From: Sandaracinaceae bacterium
GTDB lineage: Bacteria; Myxococcota_A; Polyangia; Polyangiales; Houyiibacteriaceae
DNA: 64,000 nucleotides
Assembly (NCBI GenBank): GCA_020633055.1
Contig: JACKEJ010000004.1
Span: 744,001-808,000, forward strand
Direction: 5' to 3'
Shown here: positions 44,859 to 53,700 of the stretch, piece by piece
How the letters are laid out: each line of letters opens with the position of its first letter
Position numbering within the stretch: the first letter of the stretch is position 1
Notes under the pieces: model-generated
Databases searched by the model: none
What the model was told of the DNA's origin: nothing
The model's input: the letters and a program-made list of their open reading frames with translations, nothing else
Made by a program: the position numbers and the translations under genes

Positions 44859-47659
44859 CGCAGCGCCTGGACCACCGCCGCGCGCAGGCCATGCGCCGCT
44901 TCGCCGAGTTCTTCACAGAGCTCAAGGGGACCTTCCGCGAGCGCGAGGACGTGCTGGACCAGGTGGCCCTGGCGCTCTTGGCGCGCGAGCACGTGTTGAT
45001 GACGGGGCCGCCGGGCACGGCCAAGAGCCAGCTCTCGAGCGCGGTCGTGGGGCGCATCCGCTGCGAGCAGAGCGGACAGCCCAGCCTGTTCAGCCGGCAG
45101 TTCACGGAGAGCACCGTGCAGACCGACCTGATCGGCCCCGTGAACTTCAAGACGCTGACCGAGACGGGACGCACGGAGCACTTCACCGACGAGGGGATGT
45201 TGGGCGCCGTGCACGCCTTCTTGGACGAGGTGCTGGACGGACGCGACATGCTGCTGCGCAGCACGCTGAACGTGTTGGAGGAGCGCGAGCTGAAGCAGGG
45301 CACGCGCGTCACCAAGGGCGCCATCGAGTGCGCGCTGATGACGAGCAACCGCTACCTGGCGGAGGTGCTGCAGGACAGCCGCGAGACGCTGCTGGCGTTC
45401 GTCGACCGCATCGCGTTCGTGAACTTCGTGCCGCGCGGCTTTGCGCGCTCCGAGAGCCTGGACGCCGTGCTCGCGGGCACGGTGGGCAAGCACCGGCAGC
45501 CGCTGCGCGCCCCGCTGAGCATCCAGGACCTGGACGTGCTGCAGGCGATGGTGGAGCAGGTGGAGGTGCCCGCGCACGTGCTGACGCAGCTGCGCGAGCT
45601 GGTGGAGTCGTTCGAGCGCGAGCAGCGCCTGGCCGAGCGGGCGGACCCGCACTTCGTGCCCACGCGCTACCTCTCCACGCGCACGGTGGTGCGCCTGGGC
45701 AAGCTGCTGCGCGCCATCTGCGTGTTCGACAAGGCCAACCACCGGCCCGAGCGCGCGCTGCGTGTGGAGCTCGACGATCTCGGCCTGCTGCGCCTGAGCC
45801 TGTTACTGGCGGGGCCACGCACGGCGGACATCGAGGCGCTGATCGAACGTGAGAGCGACCCGCGCGAGCGACGCCAGCTGAAGGTCATGGCGCGCGAGCA
45901 CGAGCTGTTCGCGCAGTGCCTGCGGAAGCTCACCCTCCGGCAGCCGAGCCTCGACCCCACGCACCCCGCGCACCCCGCGCAGGAGGAGCACGGCGCCGAG
46001 CCCGGGACGCCGCGGCGGACGATCCGCGACACACGCCCCGAGTTCGAGGCGCTGGGCGCGACCGACACGGACGCCGAGGGTACGGACGGCCACGCGGGGG
46101 CCGCGCACGAGGCCGAGCGCGAGGCCGAGCGCGAAGCCGAGCGGCTGGGGCTGCAGCTGGTCGCGGAGAGCGCGGCGGCGCTGCGCGCGGGATGGCTCGT
46201 GTCCGGCGCAGACGACGCGCTGCACGTCGCGCGGGACCTCGCGGCGCGCGCCGATGCCCTCACCAGCACGGAGGCCGTGGGAGAGGCGACGTCGAACACC
46301 GCCCTCGCGCGCTGGCTGCGACGACGGGCGCTGCGCGAGCTGGTGGTGGGCGTGCAGATGGCGAACGAGCCCGGCGGGCCGTCGCCGAGCTGCCCGACCT
46401 CGACCGAGGAAGCCCTGCGCGTCTCGCGTGAGCGCATCGCGCGCATGCAGGGGGTGCTCAGGCTGCGGGAGGAGCTCGAAGCGCAGCTCGCCGCGCACGG
46501 GGCCGCTTCCCACACCGGCCCCCATGGCGCAGGGTCCGCTGGACGTGACGCTGCGCACGCCGCCCGCGCGCCTGCTGGACGTGACGCTGCGCACGCCACC
46601 CGCGAGTCTCCTGGACGTGACCCTTGGCACGCCGCCCGCGCGCCCGCCTCGGGCGCCACGTTCGACCCCGAGGGCGACGACGACCGCGCGTTCCGAGCCG
46701 GCCTCGGGCGACTGCGCGAGGCGCTCCGCCTGTGGTGGGACGCCGCGCTGCGCACCCGCGTGCAAGAGACCACGGGAGCCGCCGAGCGCGACGACCTGGG
46801 CGCCGTGTTGGACGCGCTCGACACCGTGCGCGCCCCGCTGGACGCGCTGGACCACGAGCTGGGTGCGCTGGAGCAGATGGTGGGCGGGGCAGACGACGGC
46901 GGCCCGCGGGAAGCGTTCGGCATCACCGTCGCGGGACCGCGTCTGCGCCCGCTGGTGCGCGCCGCCTACGGGCGGCTCCAGCTGGCGGACCGTCGCGCGC
47001 TGGTCACGCGGGTGCGCGAGCTGGTCACGCGGCTGGACAAGCTGACGCTCGGGGACGCGGTCGGCATCGACGAGCACCTGGCGTGGGCGGCCGAGGCCCT
47101 GCTGCGCACGGAGACGCGCACGCCGTCCATCCCGCCCATCACCGACCTTTCGGGCTATCGCGAGCTGCGCCGCCACGAGGCCAACAGCGCCGCGAGCGCG
47201 GTGCTGGCGGAGGTGGCGCTGGTGTTGCTGGAGGCAGAGGGGTTGCGAGAAGGGGCCACGCTCGACCCGGCGGACGTGGCGGCCTGCTTCGAAGGGCAAC
47301 CGGAGGAGACGGCGCGCGCGCTCGGCAGGTCGGACCTCGACCGCGTGGAGCGCGCCATGGACGCGCTCGAGCTGTGGTGGACCAACGCCAAGGGGCGCGG
47401 AGCGGTGCTGCCGAGCGAGCTCTCGGGGGTGCTCCTGGACGAGCGCGCGCTGCAGCGCTTCTGGCTCGAGTGCCGGCTGACCGGGCAGGTGTTTCCCGCC
47501 GTGCGCGCGGAGGCGAGCGCCCTGGAGCAGCGCATCGTCGCGCTGAAGGGCGCGCTGAGTGACGCGGTGGCGGCGCACGAGCGGCACCAAGCCGAGCGCG
47601 CCTGGGACGAGCTGTTGGCGTCGATCGGGGACGGCCCGACGGCGGACGAGCGGCGCTAG
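44855..47659 (+). CDS. MoxR/RavA-like AAA+ ATPase with long C-terminal extension
   Basis: A 934-residue protein. The first 290 residues are a MoxR-type AAA+ module: Walker A GPPGTAKS (51-58), Walker B AFLDEV, sensor 1 ALMTSN, and the MoxR lid with RYLSTRTVVRLGKLLRA. This resembles RavA of the RavA-ViaA pair. The remaining 640 residues are helical, Glu/Ala/Arg-rich, and include three exact-phase 12-residue repeats (GRDAAHAARAPA and variants, residues 563-598). The ATG at 44855 overlaps the small leader ORF. The next gene is a VWA protein 3 bp downstream. MoxR-VWA pairs act as chaperone-like machines for metal insertion or complex assembly; the client here is unknown. Confidence 0.9.
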   Translation: MTQRLDHRRAQAMRRFAEFFTELKGTFREREDVLDQVALALLAREHVLMTGPPGTAKSQLSSAVVGRIRCEQSGQPSLFSRQFTESTVQTDLIGPVNFKTLTETGRTEHFTDEGMLGAVHAFLDEVLDGRDMLLRSTLNVLEERELKQGTRVTKGAIECALMTSNRYLAEVLQDSRETLLAFVDRIAFVNFVPRGFARSESLDAVLAGTVGKHRQPLRAPLSIQDLDVLQAMVEQVEVPAHVLTQLRELVESFEREQRLAERADPHFVPTRYLSTRTVVRLGKLLRAICVFDKANHRPERALRVELDDLGLLRLSLLLAGPRTADIEALIERESDPRERRQLKVMAREHELFAQCLRKLTLRQPSLDPTHPAHPAQEEHGAEPGTPRRTIRDTRPEFEALGATDTDAEGTDGHAGAAHEAEREAEREAERLGLQLVAESAAALRAGWLVSGADDALHVARDLAARADALTSTEAVGEATSNTALARWLRRRALRELVVGVQMANEPGGPSPSCPTSTEEALRVSRERIARMQGVLRLREELEAQLAAHGAASHTGPHGAGSAGRDAAHAARAPAGRDAAHATRESPGRDPWHAARAPASGATFDPEGDDDRAFRAGLGRLREALRLWWDAALRTRVQETTGAAERDDLGAVLDALDTVRAPLDALDHELGALEQMVGGADDGGPREAFGITVAGPRLRPLVRAAYGRLQLADRRALVTRVRELVTRLDKLTLGDAVGIDEHLAWAAEALLRTETRTPSIPPITDLSGYRELRRHEANSAASAVLAEVALVLLEAEGLREGATLDPADVAACFEGQPEETARALGRSDLDRVERAMDALELWWTNAKGRGAVLPSELSGVLLDERALQRFWLECRLTGQVFPAVRAEASALEQRIVALKGALSDAVAAHERHQAERAWDELLASIGDGPTADERR
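46541..46648 (+). repeat. Three 36-bp tandem repeats inside the moxR-like gene
   Basis: GGACGTGAC begins units at 46541, 46577 and 46613, exactly 36 bp apart and in frame, encoding GRDAAHAARAPA, GRDAAHATRESP and GRDPWHAARAPA. They lie in the variable linker of the ATPase and probably arose by slippage. Copy number may vary between strains. Confidence 0.85.
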
Positions 47660-47662
47660 GGC

Positions 47663-50152
47663 GTGGAGGAGCGGCTCGCCGACGTCCGACGTCGCCTCGA
47701 GCGCTTGCACAGCGCCCCCGATCGCGCGCCGAGCGGCTTCGAGCGCGTGCTGGTGCCCGTGCTGCGCGCCGTGGGCTGGCGGCCCCAGCTCTCGACGGAC
47801 GCGGCCCGCGCGCTGCTGGACGCGGCACGCGCGCGACTCTCGGCCCCCGAGAGACCCAGCACGCTGCCCGCAGCGACGCCGCAGGCCGGTGGGACGCGCA
47901 CCCCGCTGCCCCCCGCGCTGCTGGAAGCGACGCTCGCGGAGCTGGAGGACAACCTACGAGCGGTGGAGCGCTCGGCGCTCGTGCACCAGCTGGCCCCGGG
48001 TCACTACCTGGCCTGGTTGACCCGCGTGCACGACTGGCTGCGCGACATGGGGCGCGCCCAAACCCTCGACGTGGCGCACGCGTGGCGCGTCGCGGGCGCA
48101 GCCCGCACCAGCCGAGTCACCCTACCGCTGACGGTGAGCGCCGCAGACGCCCCGCCCGGCCTGCCGCTCGGGACGGTGGACGTGCTGATGGAGGCGGCGC
48201 GCGACGAGGTCGGCTCGCTGCACCGACGGCGACGCCTGCTGGAGGGGGCGCGCCGCGTGCTGCTGGAGCTGGGGGCCTCCGCGACGCTCGAGCCCGAGCC
48301 CCTGGCCGCGCGGCGCGAAGACCTGCTGACGGGCATCACGGAGCTGAACCGCCTCGAGGCCGCAGGGCTGGACGGCGAGGTCCAGCTGCCCTACCAGCTA
48401 CGTCAGGCGCGCGCGCGGCGCGACGCGCCCAAGACCTACCTCGCGCTGGCCGCCGTCGAGGCCTTCGCGCGCGAGCGCGGGGACGTGGAGCTCGCGCTGC
48501 ACGCGGGGCGCTGTCTCGCGCGCATCCCCGGTGCGTCTGGCCCGTCGGGCTCGTCTGACCCACCGGCGGGGCCGCCGACCCACGCGCGCGTGTCGACCGA
48601 GGCGCCTCTGCCCGGTCCCGTCGCGCGCGCATTGCGCGAGGCCTATGCGCAGGAGCGCGCGCGTGCTGCGGAGGCCGCGCAGGCAGCGACCATGAGCGAC
48701 GCCCGCGAGCTGCGCCGGCGCGAGGCCTACTTCTCGGAAGAGGGTGCGCTGCGGGCGGCCCTGCTCGGGCTGGTGGCGGACGGCTGCTTCGACGTGGGTG
48801 GCTCGCTCTCGCCGGTGCGCGTGACCGAAGACCTGCGCACGCGCATCACGGTGCAGCACCCCACCGCCGCGCTGGTGCTGGAGACCGCGGGTTCACCGGC
48901 GGACCTCGCCAGCGCCGTAATCGACGACCCGCGCCTCCTGCTCTACCAGCTCGCCGGCGGACGCTTGCTGTGCCGGCGCTACGCGGACGAGCGGGTGCAG
49001 CGGCGCGAGCGCGACGCGCTGGTGAGCCAAGCGCGCATCTACGTGCTGGACGGCTCCAGCTCCATGGTGGGGGCCCGCGCGCGCATGCGGGACGCGCTGC
49101 TCGTCAGCGAGCTGGGCGCGCTGGTGGCCCGCCTGATGGCGCCCGAGACCTATGTGCACACCGTGCTGTACTTCCGCTTCTTCGACCACGCCGCGGCGCC
49201 CACGCAGCGCATCGCGACGGTGGACGAGGCCGTGGCCGCGGTGCGCGTGATCCTCGCGCGCGAGCGCGGCGGCCGCACCGACATCGAGGGCGCGCTGGTG
49301 GACTCGTTCGCACAAGTGACCGCCGCCCGGGCGCACGACCCGCACCTCACGCACGCGCAGGTGGTGCTCGTGACCGACGGCGAGGCCGACGTGAGCGCCG
49401 AGCGCGTGCTCGCGGCGCGCGCCGCCCTGAGCGACCTGCCGATTGGGGTGAGCGTGGTCGCGCTAGGCGACGAGAACCGGGACCTGCGCGCGCTGGCCGA
49501 CGAGCAGCGGCGCGCTGGGGAGGCGGTCTTCTACCACCACCTGAGCGACGCGGAGCTCGAGCGCTGGGAGCGCGGCGAGGTGGACCTGGGCGTCCCGCTG
49601 CGCACCGACGACGGCGTACGAGACGGGGCCTGGCTCGAGCTGCTGGCCGACGAGCTGAGCGCGACCGAGCAGGCCGCGGACCCTACCCGCACCGTGGACG
49701 AGCTCGACCACGCCGGCGTGGCGCTGAGCGCCCTGGACGACGTGGGGCTCACGGCAGCGTCCGGCCGCGCCGACGGGGAGCGCGCTCGCTGGGAGGCGGC
49801 GCGGCGTGACCACGCGGCGCTCGAGCGGCGCTTCGCGCGCTGGTTCCCGGACATCGCCGAGGCAGAGGCATCCACCCTGACGCCTGCGGACGGCCCCGAC
49901 GCGCACGCGCTGCTCGCGCTCGTGGACGCGCTCTCCGTGGTGAGCGAGATGCTGGCCCTGCTGGGCTCGGGCGGCGCGGGCGCGATGGTGGACGCCATCG
50001 ACCTGCTCGGCCGGCTCTTGTGGGACGCCGGCATCTCCCCCGCCCGCTACGGCGCGCTCCTCCGGGACCACCCTGGCCCGCTGCGCGAGCCGCTGCGCGC
50101 CGTGCGGGCCGCCGCGGGTCAGGATGGTCGGAGACCCGCGGAGCACGGCTGA
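47663..50152 (+). CDS. VWA-domain protein, ViaA-like partner of the MoxR ATPase
   Basis: An 829-residue protein. The first 450 residues are helical with an Arg/Ala-rich composition. The C-terminal VWA domain has a complete MIDAS: DGSSSM (near residue 463), Thr in GGRTDIEGAL and Asp in VTDGEADVS. A 200-residue helical tail follows. This is the layout of ViaA, where a helical N-terminus precedes the VWA domain, but longer. The start is GTG at 47663, 3 bp after the moxR stop, so the pair is one operon. The VWA protein would present substrates to the AAA+ ring. No signal peptide or membrane helix is seen, so both act in the cytoplasm. Confidence 0.9.
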   Translation: MEERLADVRRRLERLHSAPDRAPSGFERVLVPVLRAVGWRPQLSTDAARALLDAARARLSAPERPSTLPAATPQAGGTRTPLPPALLEATLAELEDNLRAVERSALVHQLAPGHYLAWLTRVHDWLRDMGRAQTLDVAHAWRVAGAARTSRVTLPLTVSAADAPPGLPLGTVDVLMEAARDEVGSLHRRRRLLEGARRVLLELGASATLEPEPLAARREDLLTGITELNRLEAAGLDGEVQLPYQLRQARARRDAPKTYLALAAVEAFARERGDVELALHAGRCLARIPGASGPSGSSDPPAGPPTHARVSTEAPLPGPVARALREAYAQERARAAEAAQAATMSDARELRRREAYFSEEGALRAALLGLVADGCFDVGGSLSPVRVTEDLRTRITVQHPTAALVLETAGSPADLASAVIDDPRLLLYQLAGGRLLCRRYADERVQRRERDALVSQARIYVLDGSSSMVGARARMRDALLVSELGALVARLMAPETYVHTVLYFRFFDHAAAPTQRIATVDEAVAAVRVILARERGGRTDIEGALVDSFAQVTAARAHDPHLTHAQVVLVTDGEADVSAERVLAARAALSDLPIGVSVVALGDENRDLRALADEQRRAGEAVFYHHLSDAELERWERGEVDLGVPLRTDDGVRDGAWLELLADELSATEQAADPTRTVDELDHAGVALSALDDVGLTAASGRADGERARWEAARRDHAALERRFARWFPDIAEAEASTLTPADGPDAHALLALVDALSVVSEMLALLGSGGAGAMVDAIDLLGRLLWDAGISPARYGALLRDHPGPLREPLRAVRAAAGQDGRRPAEHG

Positions 50153-50179
50153 GCAGCCATCGGCGTGTGGCGCGCGGGC

Positions 50180-50947
50180 TCACGGCCGACAGACGCGCAC
50201 GGGCCACGCGTCACTCCCGGCCCGCGGGCTCACCCGGCGCGCTCGGCAGGCACGCTCGGCGAGCATCACGGGCATGGGCATCACCAGGTCCGTGTCCGAA
50301 CCGCTCGAGCCCTCACCCCACGCCAGGCTCAGCCGCTCGACGCTTCCGTCCGGATGAAGCGCGTCCAGGAACCCATCCAGGCTGACGTACATGTACGGCG
50401 TGGCGAAGCCAGCGAAGAGCATGGCGCCCGTGCCGTGGAAGGGCACGTAGAGGTCCAGGGCGTCGCCCGCGCGTAGCTCGTAGAGGTCACCCTCGGCCGC
50501 GGCGTGACGCAGCGCGGCGAGCTCTTCCTCGCTCGGTGGGGCGTCGGTCAGGCGCCGCTCGTCCACCAGCAGGCGCTCGGCATCTGTCTGCGCGCCGAAC
50601 TGGTTCGGGTGCACCAGCGTGGGCGCCGCGAGGTCGAGCCGCAGCGCGTGGTCGCCTTCGTTGCGGACCCGCAGGCGCACGCTCCAGCCGTCGTCGGCCT
50701 CGCGATAGAAGGCGGGGTCCGGGAGAGACAGGCTGAGGGACGCGGCCCTGGTCAGCACACGCTCGGAATCGCCAAAGTTCGCGCCTTCGCTCGGGGCTGC
50801 GCTCGTTTCGTAGCCCGTGGTGGACCCCGCTTGCCCGCGCCCCGCGCAGCCCGCGTCGGTGAGCGCCAGGAGCGACACCAGCGACACCAGCGGTAGGTGC
50901 GACACGAAGCAGCGATGACGTGCGGAGGAGTCCACCACGGCGAGCAT
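50180..50947 (-). CDS. Hypothetical lipoprotein
   Basis: A 255-residue predicted lipoprotein. The signal region LPLVSLVSLLALTDAGC places the lipid Cys at residue 34 from ATG 50947; a shorter start is possible. The mature part is all-beta in pattern (WSVRLRVRNEGDHALRLDLA, a fold often seen in Ig-like domains), with FATPYMYVSLDGFLDALH near the end and a C-terminal Cys pair (ACRARR, VRVCRP). No enzyme motif. It is divergent from the BVMO-type gene (58-bp gap) and convergent with the VWA gene. Confidence 0.7.
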   Translation of the reverse strand: MLAVVDSSARHRCFVSHLPLVSLVSLLALTDAGCAGRGQAGSTTGYETSAAPSEGANFGDSERVLTRAASLSLSLPDPAFYREADDGWSVRLRVRNEGDHALRLDLAAPTLVHPNQFGAQTDAERLLVDERRLTDAPPSEEELAALRHAAAEGDLYELRAGDALDLYVPFHGTGAMLFAGFATPYMYVSLDGFLDALHPDGSVERLSLAWGEGSSGSDTDLVMPMPVMLAERACRARRVSPRAGSDAWPVRVCRP

Positions 50948-51005
50948 ACGCGCCCAGCTGCGGCGGCATTCCTCCGCGCCGAGCCCGCGTGGTACTCATG
51001 CCCGC

Positions 51006-52463
51006 ATGAGTGAGAACGACCTCGACGTGCTGATCGTGGGCGCAGGCCTGTCGGGTATCAGCGCCGCGTACCACGTCCAGGCGCTCTGCCCGGGCAAGAC
51101 GTTCGCGTTGCTGGAGCGACGCGAGCGCCTGGGCGGCACCTGGGATCTGTTTCGCTACCCGGGCGTGCGCTCCGACTCGGACATGTACACCCTCGGCTTC
51201 TCGTTCAGGCCCTGGACCAACCCCAAGGCCATCGCGGACGCCCCGGACATCCTCGCCTACCTGCACGAGACGGCCGACGCCTACGGGCTGCACGAGAAGA
51301 TCCGCTACGGCCTGCACGTGAAGCGCGCCTCGTGGTCCAGCCGCGACGCCCGCTGGACGGTGGAGGCCGAGCGCGTGGCGACGGGGGAGGTGGTGCGCCT
51401 GCGCGTGGGCTTCCTGTTCATGTGCAGCGGCTACTACGACTACGACCGCGGCTACCAGCCCACGTTCCCGGGCATGGAAGACTTCACCGGGCGCTGGGTG
51501 CACCCGCAGTTCTGGCCGGAGGACCTCTCCTACGAAGGCAAGCGCGTGGTGGTCATCGGCAGCGGCGCCACCGCCATCACGCTGGTGCCCGCCATGGCCG
51601 AGCAGGCCGCGCACGTGACCATGCTGCAGCGCTCACCCACGTACGTGGCCAGCGCCCCGGCCGAGGACCAGATCGCCAACTGGCTGCGCGAGCACCTCCC
51701 CGGCGAGACCGCCTACCTGCTCACGCGCGCCAAGAACATCGGCTTCGGCATGGTGATGTTCGCGTTCTGCCGGCGCTTCCCCGAGCGCGCCAAGGCGTTC
51801 TTGGTGGGCGAGGTGCAGAAGGCACTGGGCCCGGACTTCGACGTGGAGAAGCACTTCACGCCCACCTACGCCCCGTGGGACCAGCGCGTGTGCCTCGCCC
51901 CCGACGGTGACTTCTTCGCCGCGCTCAACGACGGGCGCGCCGCGGTGGTCACGGAGCAGATCGAGCGCATCACGCCCCATGGCATCCAGCTGCGCACGGG
52001 CGAGACGCTCCCGGCGGACGTCATCGTGTCGGCCACCGGCCTCGAGATGCAGTTCCTGAGCGGGATGCAGCTCGAGGTGGACGGGCGCGCCGTGACGCCC
52101 GCGGAGACGCTCACCTACAAGGGCATGATGTTCAGCGGGGTGCCCAACCTGGCGCTGGCGCTGGGCTACACCAACGCGTCGTGGACGCTCAAGTGCGACC
52201 TGACGGCGGCCTACGTCTGCCGCCTGATCAACCACATGGACGCGCGCGGCTACGACACGTGCTGCCCCGAGCCCGACGGTCCGCTCGAGCCCATCCCGCT
52301 GATCGACTTCTCGTCCGGATACGTGCAGCGCGCGCTCGCCAAGCTCCCCAAGCAGGGCAGCCGCGCCCCGTGGAAGCTGTACCAGAACTACGTGCTGGAC
52401 CTGCTCACCCTGCGACACGCACCGCTCGACGACGGAGCCATGCGCTTCTCGCGCGGCGCGTAG
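51006..52463 (+). CDS. FAD-dependent monooxygenase, Baeyer-Villiger (EthA-like) type
   Basis: A 485-residue flavoprotein monooxygenase using NADPH and O2 on ketones, aldehydes or thio compounds. It has two Rossmann motifs, VLIVGAGLSGIS at the N-terminus and VVVIGSGATAIT near residue 180. Between them lies the BVMO fingerprint FTGRWVHPQFW (F-x-G-x3-H-x3-W). RLGGTWDLFRYPGVRSDSDM is typical of class B enzymes. The ATG at 51006 is the natural start. It seems to be a single-gene unit, divergent from a lipoprotein gene. The substrate is not known. Confidence 0.93.
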   Translation: MSENDLDVLIVGAGLSGISAAYHVQALCPGKTFALLERRERLGGTWDLFRYPGVRSDSDMYTLGFSFRPWTNPKAIADAPDILAYLHETADAYGLHEKIRYGLHVKRASWSSRDARWTVEAERVATGEVVRLRVGFLFMCSGYYDYDRGYQPTFPGMEDFTGRWVHPQFWPEDLSYEGKRVVVIGSGATAITLVPAMAEQAAHVTMLQRSPTYVASAPAEDQIANWLREHLPGETAYLLTRAKNIGFGMVMFAFCRRFPERAKAFLVGEVQKALGPDFDVEKHFTPTYAPWDQRVCLAPDGDFFAALNDGRAAVVTEQIERITPHGIQLRTGETLPADVIVSATGLEMQFLSGMQLEVDGRAVTPAETLTYKGMMFSGVPNLALALGYTNASWTLKCDLTAAYVCRLINHMDARGYDTCCPEPDGPLEPIPLIDFSSGYVQRALAKLPKQGSRAPWKLYQNYVLDLLTLRHAPLDDGAMRFSRGA

Positions 52464-52531
52464 CCGACCGCATTCGGGGCCGCCGTCGAGACATCACCGC
52501 GGTCGTCCCCCGAGCGCCGACCGGCGGTGTC

Positions 52532-53551
52532 TCAGAGCACGTGCCGCACCAAGAACGCGCGGGACACACGGCTCGGTGCGGGCGTGGCCGCGATGTGCGC
52601 CACGCGCTCCACCTCGTCGGCGGGCAGCATGTAGAACAGCACGTCGAGCACGGGCTCGCCGCGGACCATACGCTCGGCCTCCTCCAGGGGGACCTGCTGC
52701 TCCACCTCCTGGTCCTCTTGGTGCTCGGTCCCAGGGAACGCCTCCTCCATGGCGTCCTCGGGCTCGCTGCTGGCCGAAGGGGGCGCCGCACCGAACAGCT
52801 CGCGCCACCACGCGCGCTGAAACGCGGCGCGCTCGGCCCCCGTGAGCCCTGCCTCGCGCAGCGCGACGTTGAGCGCCTCGGCGGCGTGGACCCAGGACTC
52901 ACTCGGGGTCGGCAGCGGCTGCCAGGTCTGGCCCAGCGTGACCGCCGCGGCGCGCACCTCGCCATCCACCAGCGCCATGCGGAACCCGCTGATCTCGCCA
53001 CGCGTCGCGTGCGCGCGTACCAGGTCGCCGCTCACGTTCACCGCGACGGGCAGCGCGATGGGGCGCGTCGCGGCGAGGCGATAGAACAGGAGCGGCATGC
53101 GCTCGCCTCCCACCTCGAGACAGGCCCCGTCGCGCGTCTCGTAGCCCGACAGCTCGCGCACCTCGCAGATTCCGTCGGGAGCCGCGCAGTCCGTGAGATA
53201 GCGGTGCTGCCCCACGCATCCCTCCGGGCTCAGCCGCGCGCTCCAGTGCAGTCCCCGCGTGGGCGGGTAGTGCTCCCGGGCCTCGAAGCCCGGACCCGGG
53301 AGGACCTCCAGCTGGATGGCGAGTGCCTCCGGCGTGTGAAAGTAGAGCACGGGCTTCTCCACCACCATCTGGACGAACTCCCGCGGCGGACCCGCGGTGA
53401 CATCCGTGCCGGCCGCCGTGGCGGTGATGACGCCCCACTCGTGCACCTCGTAGGCGGGCGCGGGACCCGTGCGCGGCGAGGTCTCGGGCTCTTGTGTGCC
53501 ACCGCAGCCCGCGACGAGCGCGAGCACCACCCAGGCGAGGAAGCGCTTCAT
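52532..53551 (-). CDS. Hypothetical lipoprotein
   Basis: A 339-residue predicted lipoprotein. ATG 53551 gives the signal peptide FLAWVVLALVAGC (Cys16). The mature chain starts YEVHEWGVITATAAGTDV and is beta-rich, with paired Cys (GCVGQHRYLTDCAAPDGIC) that may form disulfides. The C-terminal third has an acidic, Glu/Gln-rich stretch and a helical end (AERMVRGEPVLDVLFYML). Homologues with the HEWG start are known only as hypothetical proteins of myxobacteria-type genomes as far as I can recall. It is divergent from the lactone oxidase (149-bp gap). Confidence 0.7.
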   Translation of the reverse strand: MKRFLAWVVLALVAGCGGTQEPETSPRTGPAPAYEVHEWGVITATAAGTDVTAGPPREFVQMVVEKPVLYFHTPEALAIQLEVLPGPGFEAREHYPPTRGLHWSARLSPEGCVGQHRYLTDCAAPDGICEVRELSGYETRDGACLEVGGERMPLLFYRLAATRPIALPVAVNVSGDLVRAHATRGEISGFRMALVDGEVRAAAVTLGQTWQPLPTPSESWVHAAEALNVALREAGLTGAERAAFQRAWWRELFGAAPPSASSEPEDAMEEAFPGTEHQEDQEVEQQVPLEEAERMVRGEPVLDVLFYMLPADEVERVAHIAATPAPSRVSRAFLVRHVL

Positions 53552-53700
53552 CGCCGCACCATACACCGCGTGAGGCGTGCGGAGCGAGTGACACGCAGGA
53601 AGGCCACGACGACACCCGAGAAGTGGTAGCGTGCGAGGCACGCCCCACAGGGCTGCGATGGGTCCGGCGCCGTGCTGGGCCAGGTGATGGAGGAGAGTCG

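Noticed and set aside
44720..45742. N-terminal extension of the helicase into the moxR-like gene
   Set aside because: The extension is antisense to a clear AAA+ domain and has no helicase feature; the helicase fold starts at about 44650.
46541..46648. Frameshift in the moxR-like gene at the repeats
   Set aside because: All three units are exactly 36 bp and stay in frame; the protein continues normally on both sides.
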